A stretch of DNA of 64,000 nt from an uncultured Ruminococcus sp. (GTDB taxonomy: Bacteria > Bacillota > Clostridia > Oscillospirales > Ruminococcaceae), in contig CADALT010000009.1 of the NCBI GenBank assembly GCA_902788785.1, positions 30,180-94,179 of the forward strand, read 5' to 3'. Below, one piece after another: positions 44,730 through 53,698 of the stretch. Within the stretch, counting starts at the first letter, position 1, and every line of letters starts with the position of its first letter. The translations under genes were made by a program, and so were the position numbers. Under the pieces are notes generated by a model that was given only the letters and a program-made list of their open reading frames with translations, did not search any database and had not been told where the DNA came from.

Positions 44730-45181
44730 AACTATTCCTCCTAAGTATATTCATATAAAAGCTTACCTATGACTTTTTAAGGTAAACATTTTAATTTTTG
44801 AAATATTTTTTCAAAATTGGTCACAAAATATTAACCATCACCCGAAATTCTATGAAAAATTCTTTGAATTTTCAGAAAACGACATGGTTGTTCATAGTTT
44901 TTTAATTGATTTAAAAGTCAAAAAAGTCTATAATTAAATATGGGCGTTATTATGCCCTTTAATATAACGGACAGCGTTAAATTTTTAACATACTTCCGTC
45001 GGGAAGTATCCGTAAATATGCCCCGAGTAATTATTATAGCATATAAATCAGCAAAAGTAAAGCGGTCACACTATGCATTGCCGTTTGCGAAACTAAGCTG
45101 TTTTTGCTGTCGGGCGCCATTGAGAGCAGCATGAGGTCTCAGCTGAAAATAGGCGGTGCGGCAGGGTAAGGAGGAAATAAA
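44730..45181. other. divergent control region and long leader of the fab/acc operon
   Basis: About 450 bp without a gene. It holds an inverted repeat TTTTGAA-N7-TTCAAAA (44796-44816) that could be an operator on the fabD side, the fabH promoter at 44906-44934, and a leader of about 245 nt. The leader has a perfect hairpin ATACTTCC/GGAAGTAT (44990-45009) and further GC-rich pairing potential near 45095-45170. No match to the FapR consensus was recognised. Confidence 0.6.
44906..44934 (+). promoter_or_regulatory. promoter of the fabH-led fatty-acid operon
   Basis: TTGATT 44906-44911, 17 nt, TATAAT 44929-44934. The spacer carries a repeated AAGTC-type motif. Confidence 0.75.
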
Positions 45182-46195
45182 TTGTCTGAAACAAAAAAAG
45201 TAACGGGAGTAAAGATCAAAGGTATAGGAAAGTACGTGCCCGAAATGGTGGCAACAAATGAGGATTTTGCCAAGATAGTCGATACCAGCGATGAGTGGAT
45301 AACCCAGCGCACAGGCATCAAAACAAGACACATAACAAATGGTGAACCTACCTACTGGATAGGTTCACAGGCTGCTAAAAATGCCATGGAAGATGCAGGC
45401 ATCACAGCACAGGATATCGACCTGATAATCTGCTGTACTGTAACACCCGATTATTACACACCTTCCACCGCCTGCCTTATACAGCGTGAGATAGGTGCTA
45501 TCGGTTCTATGGCGATAGATATAAACTGTGCCTGCACAGGTTTTGACTACGGCCTTGATATGGCGAGAAGATACCTGCTCTCCGAGGACGATGTGAACAC
45601 TGTGCTGCTGGTATCAGCGGAGGAGCTTTCAAAGTTCACCGATTATACCGACCGTTCGAGCTGCATACTTTTCGGTGACGGTGCTGCCGCATTCGTACTG
45701 GAGAGAAAGTATGACGCTCTTTATTCTTCATATCTGGGTGCTGACGGCAACGGTGCAAAGTTCCTGGTATCGAGGGCTATGAAGGCGGAGAACGTTTTCC
45801 GCACCAATAAGGAAGAATTCGATATGGGTATGCCCGAGACCAAGCTGCACTACTTCACTCAGGACGGCAAAGAGGTATACAAGTTTGCGACCAAAGCCCT
45901 GCCAATGGCAGTATCCAAGGCTTGCGAAAAGATAGGTATGCATCCCGATGAGCTGGATGCTATCGTTCCCCATCAGGCAAATGTGCGCATAATCGAAACA
46001 GCCGCAAAAAATCTCGGCGTTTCCATGGATAAGATGGTGGTATACATAGACCGTTACGGCAATACATCTTCCGCATCCATACCGATAGCCTTCTGTGATG
46101 CAGTGGCTGAGGGCAGGATAAAGCGAGGCGACAAGGTATGCTTCGTGGGCTTTGGCGGAGGTCTTACCTACGCAGGCATAATATTTGAATACTGA
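45182..46195 (+). CDS. fabH: beta-ketoacyl-ACP synthase III
   Basis: A 337-aa thiolase-fold enzyme condensing a short acyl-CoA with malonyl-ACP to start fatty-acid synthesis. The active-site Cys118 is in NCACTGFDYG. His sits in VPHQANVRII and Asn in YGNTSSASIP. The start is TTG at 45182 with AAGGAGG seven bases before. First gene of the fab/acc operon. It overlaps the next gene at TGATG. Confidence 0.95.
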   Translation: MSETKKVTGVKIKGIGKYVPEMVATNEDFAKIVDTSDEWITQRTGIKTRHITNGEPTYWIGSQAAKNAMEDAGITAQDIDLIICCTVTPDYYTPSTACLIQREIGAIGSMAIDINCACTGFDYGLDMARRYLLSEDDVNTVLLVSAEELSKFTDYTDRSSCILFGDGAAAFVLERKYDALYSSYLGADGNGAKFLVSRAMKAENVFRTNKEEFDMGMPETKLHYFTQDGKEVYKFATKALPMAVSKACEKIGMHPDELDAIVPHQANVRIIETAAKNLGVSMDKMVVYIDRYGNTSSASIPIAFCDAVAEGRIKRGDKVCFVGFGGGLTYAGIIFEY

Positions 46196-46866
46196 TGGGC
46201 TCACGAATGATGCATTATGCCTTGGGCAAAGTTCTGGCAGAAAGGCTTTGTCCCGAGGACAGAGAGGGCTTCATGCTGGGGTGTATACTCCCCGATGCAC
46301 TGCCCCCCGATAAAAAGCATGACTGTAACTGCCATTATATCACCGTTTTCGATGACGGCAGCTATAAATGGTTCGACAGCCTTGCATTTTATGACGAGTA
46401 TGAGGACGAGATAAAGCATGATGCCATATATCTCGGCTACTATTTCCACCTCATATCGGATAACGTATTCAGGCAGATATTCTATATAGAGCTGGGTCTT
46501 ATCAAAAGACGAGGCGAGAAAAGTCTTTTCAAGGAATTCTATCGGGATTACAATATCCTCAACCGCAGTATAGCGGACTTCTATCAGCTTGAAAAAGACC
46601 TGACTGTTCCCCAACGGCTCAGAGATACAGCGCTTTATAAAAGGTACGGCTTTGAGCCCGAAGCTTTGATAAATGATATTTACGGCGATATAGACTCTCA
46701 CTTCGAGGGCGAAACCATGCACTTTGATATGGATATCGTAAGGCGTTTCGTGGACAGGAGCGCAGAGCTTTGTCTTAAAGAGCTTGCCGCCATAAAAGAG
46801 GGCAGGCACGCTTATAACAAGTACGATATGGCGATCGAGAACCATTATTCAGAAAACAGCAAATAA
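46195..46866 (+). CDS. zinc-dependent phospholipase C-like protein in the fab operon
   Basis: A 223-aa protein with an ordered His/Asp pattern (MHYALGK, LPDALPPD, GYYFHLISDNVF) like zinc-dependent phospholipase C/PF00882 metal ligands. The match is partial. It has no signal peptide, so it should act in the cytosol. The ATG at 46195 overlaps the fabH stop. Two ATGs at 46207 and 46210 are alternatives, and none has a clear ribosome site, in keeping with translational coupling. Its place between fabH and fabK suggests a lipid-related role, which is inference. Confidence 0.65.
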   Translation: MGSRMMHYALGKVLAERLCPEDREGFMLGCILPDALPPDKKHDCNCHYITVFDDGSYKWFDSLAFYDEYEDEIKHDAIYLGYYFHLISDNVFRQIFYIELGLIKRRGEKSLFKEFYRDYNILNRSIADFYQLEKDLTVPQRLRDTALYKRYGFEPEALINDIYGDIDSHFEGETMHFDMDIVRRFVDRSAELCLKELAAIKEGRHAYNKYDMAIENHYSENSK

Positions 46867-46927
46867 GAGAAATACGCTCAGATCACTAATTATATACAGA
46901 AAAAACAAATAAAGCGAGGTAAATGAG

Positions 46928-47880
46928 ATGACTACCACAAAAACAAAGATAACCGAATTACTGGGTATAAAGTACCCGATATTACAGGGCGGCATGGCTT
47001 GGATAGCTGAACATACACTGGCAAGTGCAGTAACAAACGCAGGCGGCGCAGGCATAATCGCAGGCGGCTCTGCTCCCATAGACTATCTGCGTGAGCAGAT
47101 CAGGCTGACCAAGGAGGCTGTCGGCGACAAGCCCTTTGGCGTGAACATCATGCTGATGAGCCCCAATGCCGAGGATCTGGCAAAGCTGGTCATCGAAGAA
47201 GGAGTACCTTTCGTTACCACAGGCGCAGGCAACCCCGGCAAGTTCATGGAGGGCTGGAAGAATGCAGGCATCAAGGTGATACCCGTTGTTCCTTCCGTTG
47301 CACTGGCAAAGAGAATGGAGAGAAGCGGCGCTGATGCAGTCATTGCTGAGGGTACCGAGTCGGGCGGACACATCGGCGAGAATACCACCATGTGCCTTGT
47401 TCCGCAGGTAGTTGACGCAGTTGAGATACCCGTTATCGCAGCAGGCGGCATAGCAGACGGCAGAGGTATCTGCGCAAGCTTCATGCTGGGTGCGCAGGGC
47501 GTTCAGGTCGGCACACGTTTCCTTGCAGCAGAGGAATGTCAGATACACCCCACATACAAGGATCTGGTCATCAAGGCAAAGGATACAGACAGCGTAGTTA
47601 CAGGCAGAACCACGGGTCATCCGTGCAGAAATGTCAAGACAAAGTTCTTAAAGCAGCTGGCTAAGCGTGAGATGGAGGGCGGCATCGACCCCGACGAGTT
47701 CGAGAAGATAACCCTCGGCGCACTGAGAAAGGCTGTTCAGGACGGCAATCTCAGGACGGCAATCTCGATGAGGGTTCTTTCCTGTGCGGCGCTATCGCAG
47801 GTATGGTAAACGAGATAAAGCCTGCTAAGGACATCATCGAAGAGATGTTCGCACAGGCAGAAGCGATCTTCAATTCATAA
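46928..47880 (+). pseudogene. fabK: enoyl-ACP reductase FabK, frameshifted by a 14-bp tandem duplication
   Basis: An FMN-dependent enoyl-ACP reductase of the FabK type, the last step of each elongation cycle. The N-terminus KYPILQGGMAWIAEHTLASA, the flavin loop GVNIMLMSPN, and AEGTESGGHIGE are typical. The sequence AGGACGGCAATCTC occurs twice in tandem at 47739-47752 and 47753-47766. This shifts the frame, giving an 18-residue wrong tail and a stop at 47809 (293 aa). Removing one copy restores a natural end, LDEGSFLCGAIAGMVNEIK and so on, to the stop at 47880 (about 312 aa). It could be a real mutation, a reversible slippage allele, or an assembly error. Confidence 0.85.
47737..47766 (+). repeat. 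14-bp tandem duplication in fabK
   Basis: Period-14 tract of 30 bp (2.1 copies) with no mismatch. Since 14 is not a multiple of three, it shifts the reading frame by two. Confidence 0.95.
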
Positions 47881-47902
47881 GATCATAAATGAGGTAAACG
47901 TC

Positions 47903-48337
47903 ATGCCGCAGAAAAAACAGCTTAGTTTCAAGTTCTGCCCCATATGCGGCGCACCGCTTGAAACGGGTCGCATGGAATTCCCAATACCCGATGAGGACGA
48001 GTTCGGCAGTATATATCACCGTATCGGCAGCGGATATTACGATGCACACTCTTCATTCTACTGTGTAGAAGAAAAGTATTTCTGGAAATGGTGTCCCGAT
48101 GAGACAGAGGGCTGTCTGTCCTCGGATGATGAGGAACTGTTCGAGGAAGATGAGCTTTACAAATTAAAAGCCTTTGCAGGCGGTCTGCCGATACTTGAAA
48201 AGTTCAGCGGCGCAAGCGGCATAGCCTGCGAGATAGACCGCAGTGATACTATGCCGATAATCGCAGGCTACTGTGAAAACTGCAAAAAAGTCTTTCCCGA
48301 GCTTGACGTTTCATACTTCGATGAGAACAGAACATAA
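47903..48337 (+). CDS. zinc-ribbon hypothetical protein in the fab operon
   Basis: A 144-aa acidic protein with an N-terminal CPICG and a C-terminal CENCKK pair, which could together form a zinc ribbon, plus two more Cys in the centre (FYCVEEKYFWKWCPDE). No known family was recognised. It lies 22 nt after the intact fabK stop and 25 nt before fabG, with a GAGGTAAACGTC site. Its conservation in this operon position would suggest a regulatory or assembly role, but nothing in the sequence proves it. Confidence 0.65.
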   Translation: MPQKKQLSFKFCPICGAPLETGRMEFPIPDEDEFGSIYHRIGSGYYDAHSSFYCVEEKYFWKWCPDETEGCLSSDDEELFEEDELYKLKAFAGGLPILEKFSGASGIACEIDRSDTMPIIAGYCENCKKVFPELDVSYFDENRT

Positions 48338-48362
48338 TATAAAATAAACGGAGGAATATAAA

Positions 48363-49097
48363 ATGGCAACAGCATTTATTACGGGTTCTGCCCGTGGCAT
48401 CGGTGCGGCTATCGCACTGAGACTTGCAAGCGACGGTTTCGATATAGCCCTCAATGATATCAGCGAGGCTATGTTCGAGGATAACGATATAATGGAAAAG
48501 ATAGCTGAAAAGGGCGTAAAGGTACAGAAGTTCATCTGCGATGTATCGAATTATGCACAGGCAGAGGAAACTGTAAAGGCTATCAAGGCGGAGTTCGGCA
48601 GCATTGATGTGCTGGTAAACAACGCAGGCATCACTCGTGACGGTCTGATGGCAAGAATGAGCGAAGAACAGTACGACATGGTCGTTGCTGTAAACCAGAA
48701 GAGCGTGTTCAATATGTCCAAGTTCGTCGGCAATGTCATGATGAGACAGAAGTCGGGCAGGATAATAAACCTCGCATCCGTAGCAGGTGTATACGGCAAC
48801 CCCGGTCAGATAAACTATTCCGCAACAAAGGCTGCCATCATCGGCATGACCAAGACCGTAGCCAAGGAACTGGGTTCCCGTGGGATAACCTGCAATGCTG
48901 TAGCCCCGGGCTTCATCAAGACCCCCATGACAGATAAGCTCACAGATGACCAGAAGAATGCGATGCTGGGTCAGATAGCTATGAAGCGTTTCGGCGAAGT
49001 TGATGATATCGCAGGCGTGGTATCGTTCTTGGCTTCCAAGGATGCGGCTTATGTAACAGGTCAGGTCATCGAGATAAGCGGCGGAATAATGATGTAA
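48363..49097 (+). CDS. fabG: 3-oxoacyl-ACP reductase
   Basis: A 244-aa short-chain dehydrogenase. NADPH-binding GSARGIGAAIALRLA is at the N-terminus, NNAGITRDGLM is the substrate-site motif, and the catalytic Tyr/Lys are in INYSATKAA. The PGFIKTPMTD loop is typical of FabG. The ribosome site is ACGGAGGAATATAAA. It is followed by fabF after 27 nt. Confidence 0.95.
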   Translation: MATAFITGSARGIGAAIALRLASDGFDIALNDISEAMFEDNDIMEKIAEKGVKVQKFICDVSNYAQAEETVKAIKAEFGSIDVLVNNAGITRDGLMARMSEEQYDMVVAVNQKSVFNMSKFVGNVMMRQKSGRIINLASVAGVYGNPGQINYSATKAAIIGMTKTVAKELGSRGITCNAVAPGFIKTPMTDKLTDDQKNAMLGQIAMKRFGEVDDIAGVVSFLASKDAAYVTGQVIEISGGIMM

Positions 49098-49124
49098 TTT
49101 ATCGGGCGAAGGAGTAATATACCA

Positions 49125-50360
49125 ATGAGCAGAAGAGTAGTAATAACAGGTATGGGTACAATAAACCCCCTGGGTAAAAATGTAAATGAATTCTGGGAGA
49201 ATATCAAGGCAAACAAGAACGGTCTCAGCTTCGTAGACCAGTTCGATGCATCTGACTTCCCCGTTAAGATAGTTGGCGCAGTCAAGGATTTTGACCCCAC
49301 CGAATACATAGACAAGAAGGAAGCAAGAAGGATGGACAGGTTCACCCAGTTCGCCCTGTGCGCTTCAAAGCAGGCTCTCGAACAGGCAGGCACTGATTTC
49401 AGCGACGTTGATCCTTTCAGAGCAGGTGTCATCATCGGTGTCGGCATCGGCGGACTCAATATGACCGAGGCAGAGGTCACAAAGTTCAACGAGAAGCCAG
49501 ATAAGGTATCGGTATTCTTCATACCCATGATGATAGGCAATATGGCAGCAGGTACAGTTGCCATGAAGACAGGCTTCAAAGGCGATAACTACTGCACCAC
49601 CACAGCCTGCGCTTCGGGCACCCATGCCATAGGCGAGGCTTTCCGCAAGATAAAAGACGGTTATCTGGATGTATGTCTCTGCGGCGGTTCAGAGGCTTGT
49701 ATCTCCCGTTTCGCACTGAGCGGCTTCAATAACATGAAGGCACTTTCACAGGCTACCGAGCTTGATAAGGCTTCCACTCCCTTTGATGCAAACAGACAGG
49801 GCTTCGTACTGGGCGAAGGCGCAGGCGTGCTTTGCCTTGAAGAGTACGAGCACGCAAAGGCAAGGGGCGCAAATATCATAGCCGAGGTCGCAGGCTATGG
49901 CGCAACAGGCGACGCTTATCATATGACCAGCCCCTCACCCACAGGCGAGGCTGCTGCACACGCAATGAAGATGGCTTATGAGGAGGCAGGTCTCTCGGCA
50001 GATCAGGTAAACTATATCAATGCCCACGGCACATCTACAGGTCTTAACGATAAGTATGAGACAACTGCCATCAAGATAGCCCTCGGCGAAGATGCCGCAA
50101 GAAAGACCGTCATCAACTCCACAAAGTCCATGATGGGACATCTGCTGGGCGCAGCAGGCGGTGTTGAAGCTATCGTTACAGCACTCTCCGTACAGAATAA
50201 CTTCGTACACAAGACCATAGGCTTTACTACTCCCGATCCCGAATGCGATCTGGATTATGCGGTAGACTCGAACCGTGAGATGACAGTTGATGCTGCACTT
50301 TCCAACTCCCTTGGTTTCGGCGGACACAATGCAACTATATGTATCAAAAAATGCAACTAA
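49125..50360 (+). CDS. fabF: beta-ketoacyl-ACP synthase II
   Basis: A 411-aa elongating condensing enzyme. The nucleophile Cys162 is in TTACASGTHAIG, the first catalytic His is in NAHGTSTGLND, and the second is in SMMGHLLGAAGG. The N-terminus RRVVITGMGTINPLG is standard. The GGCGAAGGAGTAATATACC region provides the ribosome site. It is followed 15 nt on by accB. Confidence 0.97.
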   Translation: MSRRVVITGMGTINPLGKNVNEFWENIKANKNGLSFVDQFDASDFPVKIVGAVKDFDPTEYIDKKEARRMDRFTQFALCASKQALEQAGTDFSDVDPFRAGVIIGVGIGGLNMTEAEVTKFNEKPDKVSVFFIPMMIGNMAAGTVAMKTGFKGDNYCTTTACASGTHAIGEAFRKIKDGYLDVCLCGGSEACISRFALSGFNNMKALSQATELDKASTPFDANRQGFVLGEGAGVLCLEEYEHAKARGANIIAEVAGYGATGDAYHMTSPSPTGEAAAHAMKMAYEEAGLSADQVNYINAHGTSTGLNDKYETTAIKIALGEDAARKTVINSTKSMMGHLLGAAGGVEAIVTALSVQNNFVHKTIGFTTPDPECDLDYAVDSNREMTVDAALSNSLGFGGHNATICIKKCN

Positions 50361-50375
50361 AAGGAGTAACCTGAA

Positions 50376-50849
50376 ATGAGTGAAAAGATCTACGGTCAGT
50401 TCGACCTTGAAACCATAGAAAAGCTTGCTGATATCGTAAATGATAAGGAGCTTTCCGAGATCACTTTGTCCGATGGTGACAAGACCATCACCGTCAAGGG
50501 CAAGAAGTTCATACCCGTACCTCCAATGGGTCAGATGATGCCTAACATGGCACCTCCCGTGGGTATGCCTGCCCCTGCCGCAGCACCTGCTGCACCCGCT
50601 GCAAACAGCACTTCGGGCAAGCAGGTAAAAGCGCCCATCGTAGGTACATTCTACAGCGCACCCTCCCCCGAGAGCAAGCCTTTTGTCAGCGTAGGCGATA
50701 AGGTCAAGAAGGGCGATGTTATATTCATCATCGAGTCCATGAAGGTCATGAGCGAAGTGACCAGCGAGTTCGACGGCACTGTAAAAGAGATCTGCGTAAA
50801 TAACGGCGACGCTGTAGAGTTCGATCAGACAGTTATGATACTGGACTAA
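50376..50849 (+). CDS. accB: biotin carboxyl carrier protein of acetyl-CoA carboxylase
   Basis: A 157-aa carrier. The N-terminal 50 residues are the ACC-specific domain, followed by a Pro/Ala/Met-rich flexible linker and the biotinyl domain. The biotin Lys lies in IESMKVMSE, where the classical sequence is EAMKM. The C-terminal thumb-like VEFDQTVMILD closes the fold. Start after AAAAGGAGTAACCTGAA. Confidence 0.95.
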   Translation: MSEKIYGQFDLETIEKLADIVNDKELSEITLSDGDKTITVKGKKFIPVPPMGQMMPNMAPPVGMPAPAAAPAAPAANSTSGKQVKAPIVGTFYSAPSPESKPFVSVGDKVKKGDVIFIIESMKVMSEVTSEFDGTVKEICVNNGDAVEFDQTVMILD

Positions 50850-50922
50850 CAGTTATCAAACAGTCGTCAGCTTAAAATGATCCCTGCAATACACACAGTA
50901 CAAATATCGGAGGAAAAACAAA

Positions 50923-51354
50923 ATGGCAGTTCTAATGAATAAAGAGCAGATAATGGAAGTAATCCCTCACAGAGACCCCTTCCTGCTGATCGACGAGATC
51001 AACGAGCTTGAAGTGGGCAAGAGGGTCAAAGCCACTAAATATATAAAAGAAGACGATTTCTGGTTCAAGGGACATTTCCCACAGTACCCCGTTACTCCAG
51101 GTGTGCTGATGGTCGAGATGTGCGCACAGGCAGGCGCAGTTGCCCTGCTGGCACTCCCCGAGAACAAGGGCAAGATCGGATTTTTCGGCGGCATAAACGA
51201 CTGCAAGTTCCGCCAGCAGGTAGTTCCCGGTGATACTCTTGATATCGAAGTCGAGATAATCAAGGTAAAGGGTCCCATCGGCGTAGGCAAGGCGCTGGCT
51301 ACAGTAAACGGCAAAAAGGCAGTTTCCGCCGAGATAACATTTGCCATCAAGTAA
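50923..51354 (+). CDS. fabZ: 3-hydroxyacyl-ACP dehydratase FabZ
   Basis: A 143-aa hot-dog enzyme that dehydrates beta-hydroxyacyl-ACP. IPHRDPFLLIDEI contains the catalytic His, GHFPQYPVTPGVLMVE carries the acidic residue (here Glu in VEM), and FFGGINDCKFRQQV is typical. The start has CGGAGGAAAAACAAA. The Cys/His arrangement is normal for a FabZ rather than FabA. Confidence 0.95.
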   Translation: MAVLMNKEQIMEVIPHRDPFLLIDEINELEVGKRVKATKYIKEDDFWFKGHFPQYPVTPGVLMVEMCAQAGAVALLALPENKGKIGFFGGINDCKFRQQVVPGDTLDIEVEIIKVKGPIGVGKALATVNGKKAVSAEITFAIK

Positions 51355-51367
51355 GGAATATAAATAT

Positions 51368-51429
51368 CCCCCTCCCCTATGGGAGGGTATACTGCCTGTT
51401 TTTGACATGATAAGTTCAGGCGGGGGAGG
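51368..51429 (+). promoter_or_regulatory. possible translational switch before accC
   Basis: CCCTCCC (51370-51376) can pair with GGGAGGG (51381-51387, loop CTAT), or its overlapping CCTCCCC (51371-51377) can pair with GGGGAGG (51423-51429), the ribosome site of accC. The two pairings exclude each other. Confidence 0.4.
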
Positions 51430-51434
51430 AAAAT

Positions 51435-52805
51435 ATGTTTAAAAAGGTACTTATCGCCAACAGAGGCGAGATAGCGGTCAGGATAATCCGTGCCTGCCGT
51501 GAACTAGGTATAAAAACGGTGGCAGTATATTCTACTGCCGATAAAAACGCACTGCACGCAATGATCGCAGATGAGGCTGTCTGCATAGGTCCTGCACCCA
51601 GCAAGGACAGCTACCTGAATGTCAGGGCTATCATTTCTGCCTGCGAGGTAACGGGCGCTGAGGCTATACACCCGGGCTTCGGATTTTTGTCCGAGAACCC
51701 TGCCTTCGCCAGGATGTGCGAAAAGTGCGGCATAGTATTCATAGGTCCCAGAGCCACATCTATAGAGATGCTGGGCGATAAGGCGCAGGCTAAGGAGACT
51801 ATGAAGGAGAACGGCGTGCCCGTCATCATGGGCAGCGACGGCGCAATATCAAATATCCACGCAGCCAAGACTCTTTCGAGAGATCTGGGCTACCCCGTGC
51901 TGGTCAAGGCATCGGCAGGCGGCGGCGGAAGAGGTATACGCATAGTACGCAGCGAGGAGGAGCTTGAACCTCAGATGAAAGCAGCCAAGCAGGAAGCGCT
52001 GGCTTGCTTTGGCAATGATGAGGTCTATATCGAAAAATTCATCGAGAACCCCAAGCATATTGAGATACAGATACTTGCCGATGATTACGGCGATGTGATC
52101 TGGCTGGGCGAGCGTGACTGTTCTATGCAGCGCCGCAACCAGAAAGTTCTGGAAGAGGCACCCTCACCTGCACCATTCATGACCGAGGAACTCCGTGAAC
52201 GCATGGGCAAGGCTGCCTGCACAGCTGCAAGGGCTTGCGGCTACAGAAATGCAGGTACTATAGAATTTCTGGTGGATAAGAACGGCGATTTCTATTTTAT
52301 GGAGATGAACACCCGTATACAGGTCGAGCACCCCATAACCGAGGCTGTAACAGGCATAGACCTCGTCAAGCAGCAGCTGCTTATAGCAGGGGGCGAAAGA
52401 CTTTCCATCAGACAGGAAGACGTTAAGCTCACAGGCCACGCCATAGAGTGCAGGATAAATGCCGAAGACCCGACCCACGATTTCAGACCGTCCCCGGGCA
52501 AGATAAACTCGCTGTTCATCCCCGGCGGATTTGGTGTGCGAGTTGATACCGCAGCCTATACGGGCTATGAGATACCGCCCTATTACGATTCCATGATAGG
52601 CAAGCTGATAGTCCACGGCAAGGACAGGGACGAGGCTATAGCTAAGATGAAGTGGGCACTGGCTGAATTCATTGTTGACGGTGTTTCCACCAATGTCGAT
52701 TTCCAGCTGAAACTCATACGCCGCCCCGAATTTGCCGCAGGCGACTACGACAACGGATTTTTGACCCGTACTGATATACTTGCAGATGAAAGAGGTGACA
52801 ACTGA
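51435..52805 (+). CDS. accC: biotin carboxylase of acetyl-CoA carboxylase
   Basis: A 456-aa ATP-grasp enzyme that carboxylates AccB-biotin. The N-terminus KVLIANRGEIAVRIIRACRELG is standard. The flexible glycine-rich loop KASAGGGGRGIR, the EMNTRIQVEHP catalytic block, and EKFIENPKHIEIQ are present. The ribosome site GGGGGAGG is unusually strong and may be masked by an upstream hairpin. The stop codon overlaps the accD start. Confidence 0.97.
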   Translation: MFKKVLIANRGEIAVRIIRACRELGIKTVAVYSTADKNALHAMIADEAVCIGPAPSKDSYLNVRAIISACEVTGAEAIHPGFGFLSENPAFARMCEKCGIVFIGPRATSIEMLGDKAQAKETMKENGVPVIMGSDGAISNIHAAKTLSRDLGYPVLVKASAGGGGRGIRIVRSEEELEPQMKAAKQEALACFGNDEVYIEKFIENPKHIEIQILADDYGDVIWLGERDCSMQRRNQKVLEEAPSPAPFMTEELRERMGKAACTAARACGYRNAGTIEFLVDKNGDFYFMEMNTRIQVEHPITEAVTGIDLVKQQLLIAGGERLSIRQEDVKLTGHAIECRINAEDPTHDFRPSPGKINSLFIPGGFGVRVDTAAYTGYEIPPYYDSMIGKLIVHGKDRDEAIAKMKWALAEFIVDGVSTNVDFQLKLIRRPEFAAGDYDNGFLTRTDILADERGDN

Positions 52806-53698
52806 TGGGGTTTGAAGACCTGTTCTCAGTGGTGAGAGAACGTCTTGGCAGCGATAAGAACGCTGACGACGAACACTCCAAAAAGACCGATATCCCCACA
52901 GGGCTGCTGTTCAAATGCCCAAGATGCAGAAATGTCACCTTTATGGAAGAATTCCAGAAAAACGGCAAAGTCTGCCCCAACTGCAACTACCACTCAAGAC
53001 TGACCGCAAGAGAAAGGCTCAAGATAACAGTGGATGACGGCAGCTTCCGTGAATTCGACCGCAAGATGATCTCGAAAAACCCCATCGACTTCCCCGGCTA
53101 TGAGGACAAGCAGCAGGCGCTGCGTGAAAAAACAGGCCTCAATGATGCCGTACTCACGGGAAGGGCCAAAATACGTGGAGAAGATATTGTTATCATCGTC
53201 ATGGACTCAAACTTCATGATGGCTTCCATGGGCAGCGTCGTGGGCGAAAGGATAACCCGTGCCATCGAGTACGCTACCGAACATAAACTGCCCGTAATAG
53301 CTTTCACAGCCTCGGGCGGCGCACGTATGCAGGAGGGTATAGTATCCCTTATGCAGATGGCTAAGACCTCGGGCGCAGTGGCAAGGCATAACGAAGCGGG
53401 CGGACTGTACATATCCGTCATGACCGACCCCACCACAGGCGGCGTTACTGCAAGCTTCGCCTCACTGGGCGATATAATCATTGCCGAACCCAAGGTGCTC
53501 ATAGGCTTTGCAGGCAGACGTGTCATCGAGGGCACCATCAAGCAGAAGCTCCCCGATGATTTCCAGTCAGCAGAATTTATGCTGGAAAACGGCTTTGTTG
53601 ATATGATAGTGGAAAGAAAGAAGATGCGCCGAGTTCTGGCACACCTGCTGAAACTCCACAAACCTGCGGATGTAAAGGAGGCGGCGGAGAATGAGTGA
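52805..53698 (+). CDS. accD: acetyl-CoA carboxylase carboxyltransferase beta subunit
   Basis: A 297-aa carboxyltransferase subunit. The N-terminal zinc ribbon is CPRCRN...CPNCNYH (pairs of Cys). The crotonase-like domain has FTASGGARMQEGIVSLMQMAK with oxyanion-hole glycines, and PTTGGVTASFASLGD. It starts within the accC stop codon. It overlaps accA by 8 bp, as expected for the stoichiometric alpha2beta2 complex. Confidence 0.96.
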   Translation: MGFEDLFSVVRERLGSDKNADDEHSKKTDIPTGLLFKCPRCRNVTFMEEFQKNGKVCPNCNYHSRLTARERLKITVDDGSFREFDRKMISKNPIDFPGYEDKQQALREKTGLNDAVLTGRAKIRGEDIVIIVMDSNFMMASMGSVVGERITRAIEYATEHKLPVIAFTASGGARMQEGIVSLMQMAKTSGAVARHNEAGGLYISVMTDPTTGGVTASFASLGDIIIAEPKVLIGFAGRRVIEGTIKQKLPDDFQSAEFMLENGFVDMIVERKKMRRVLAHLLKLHKPADVKEAAENE

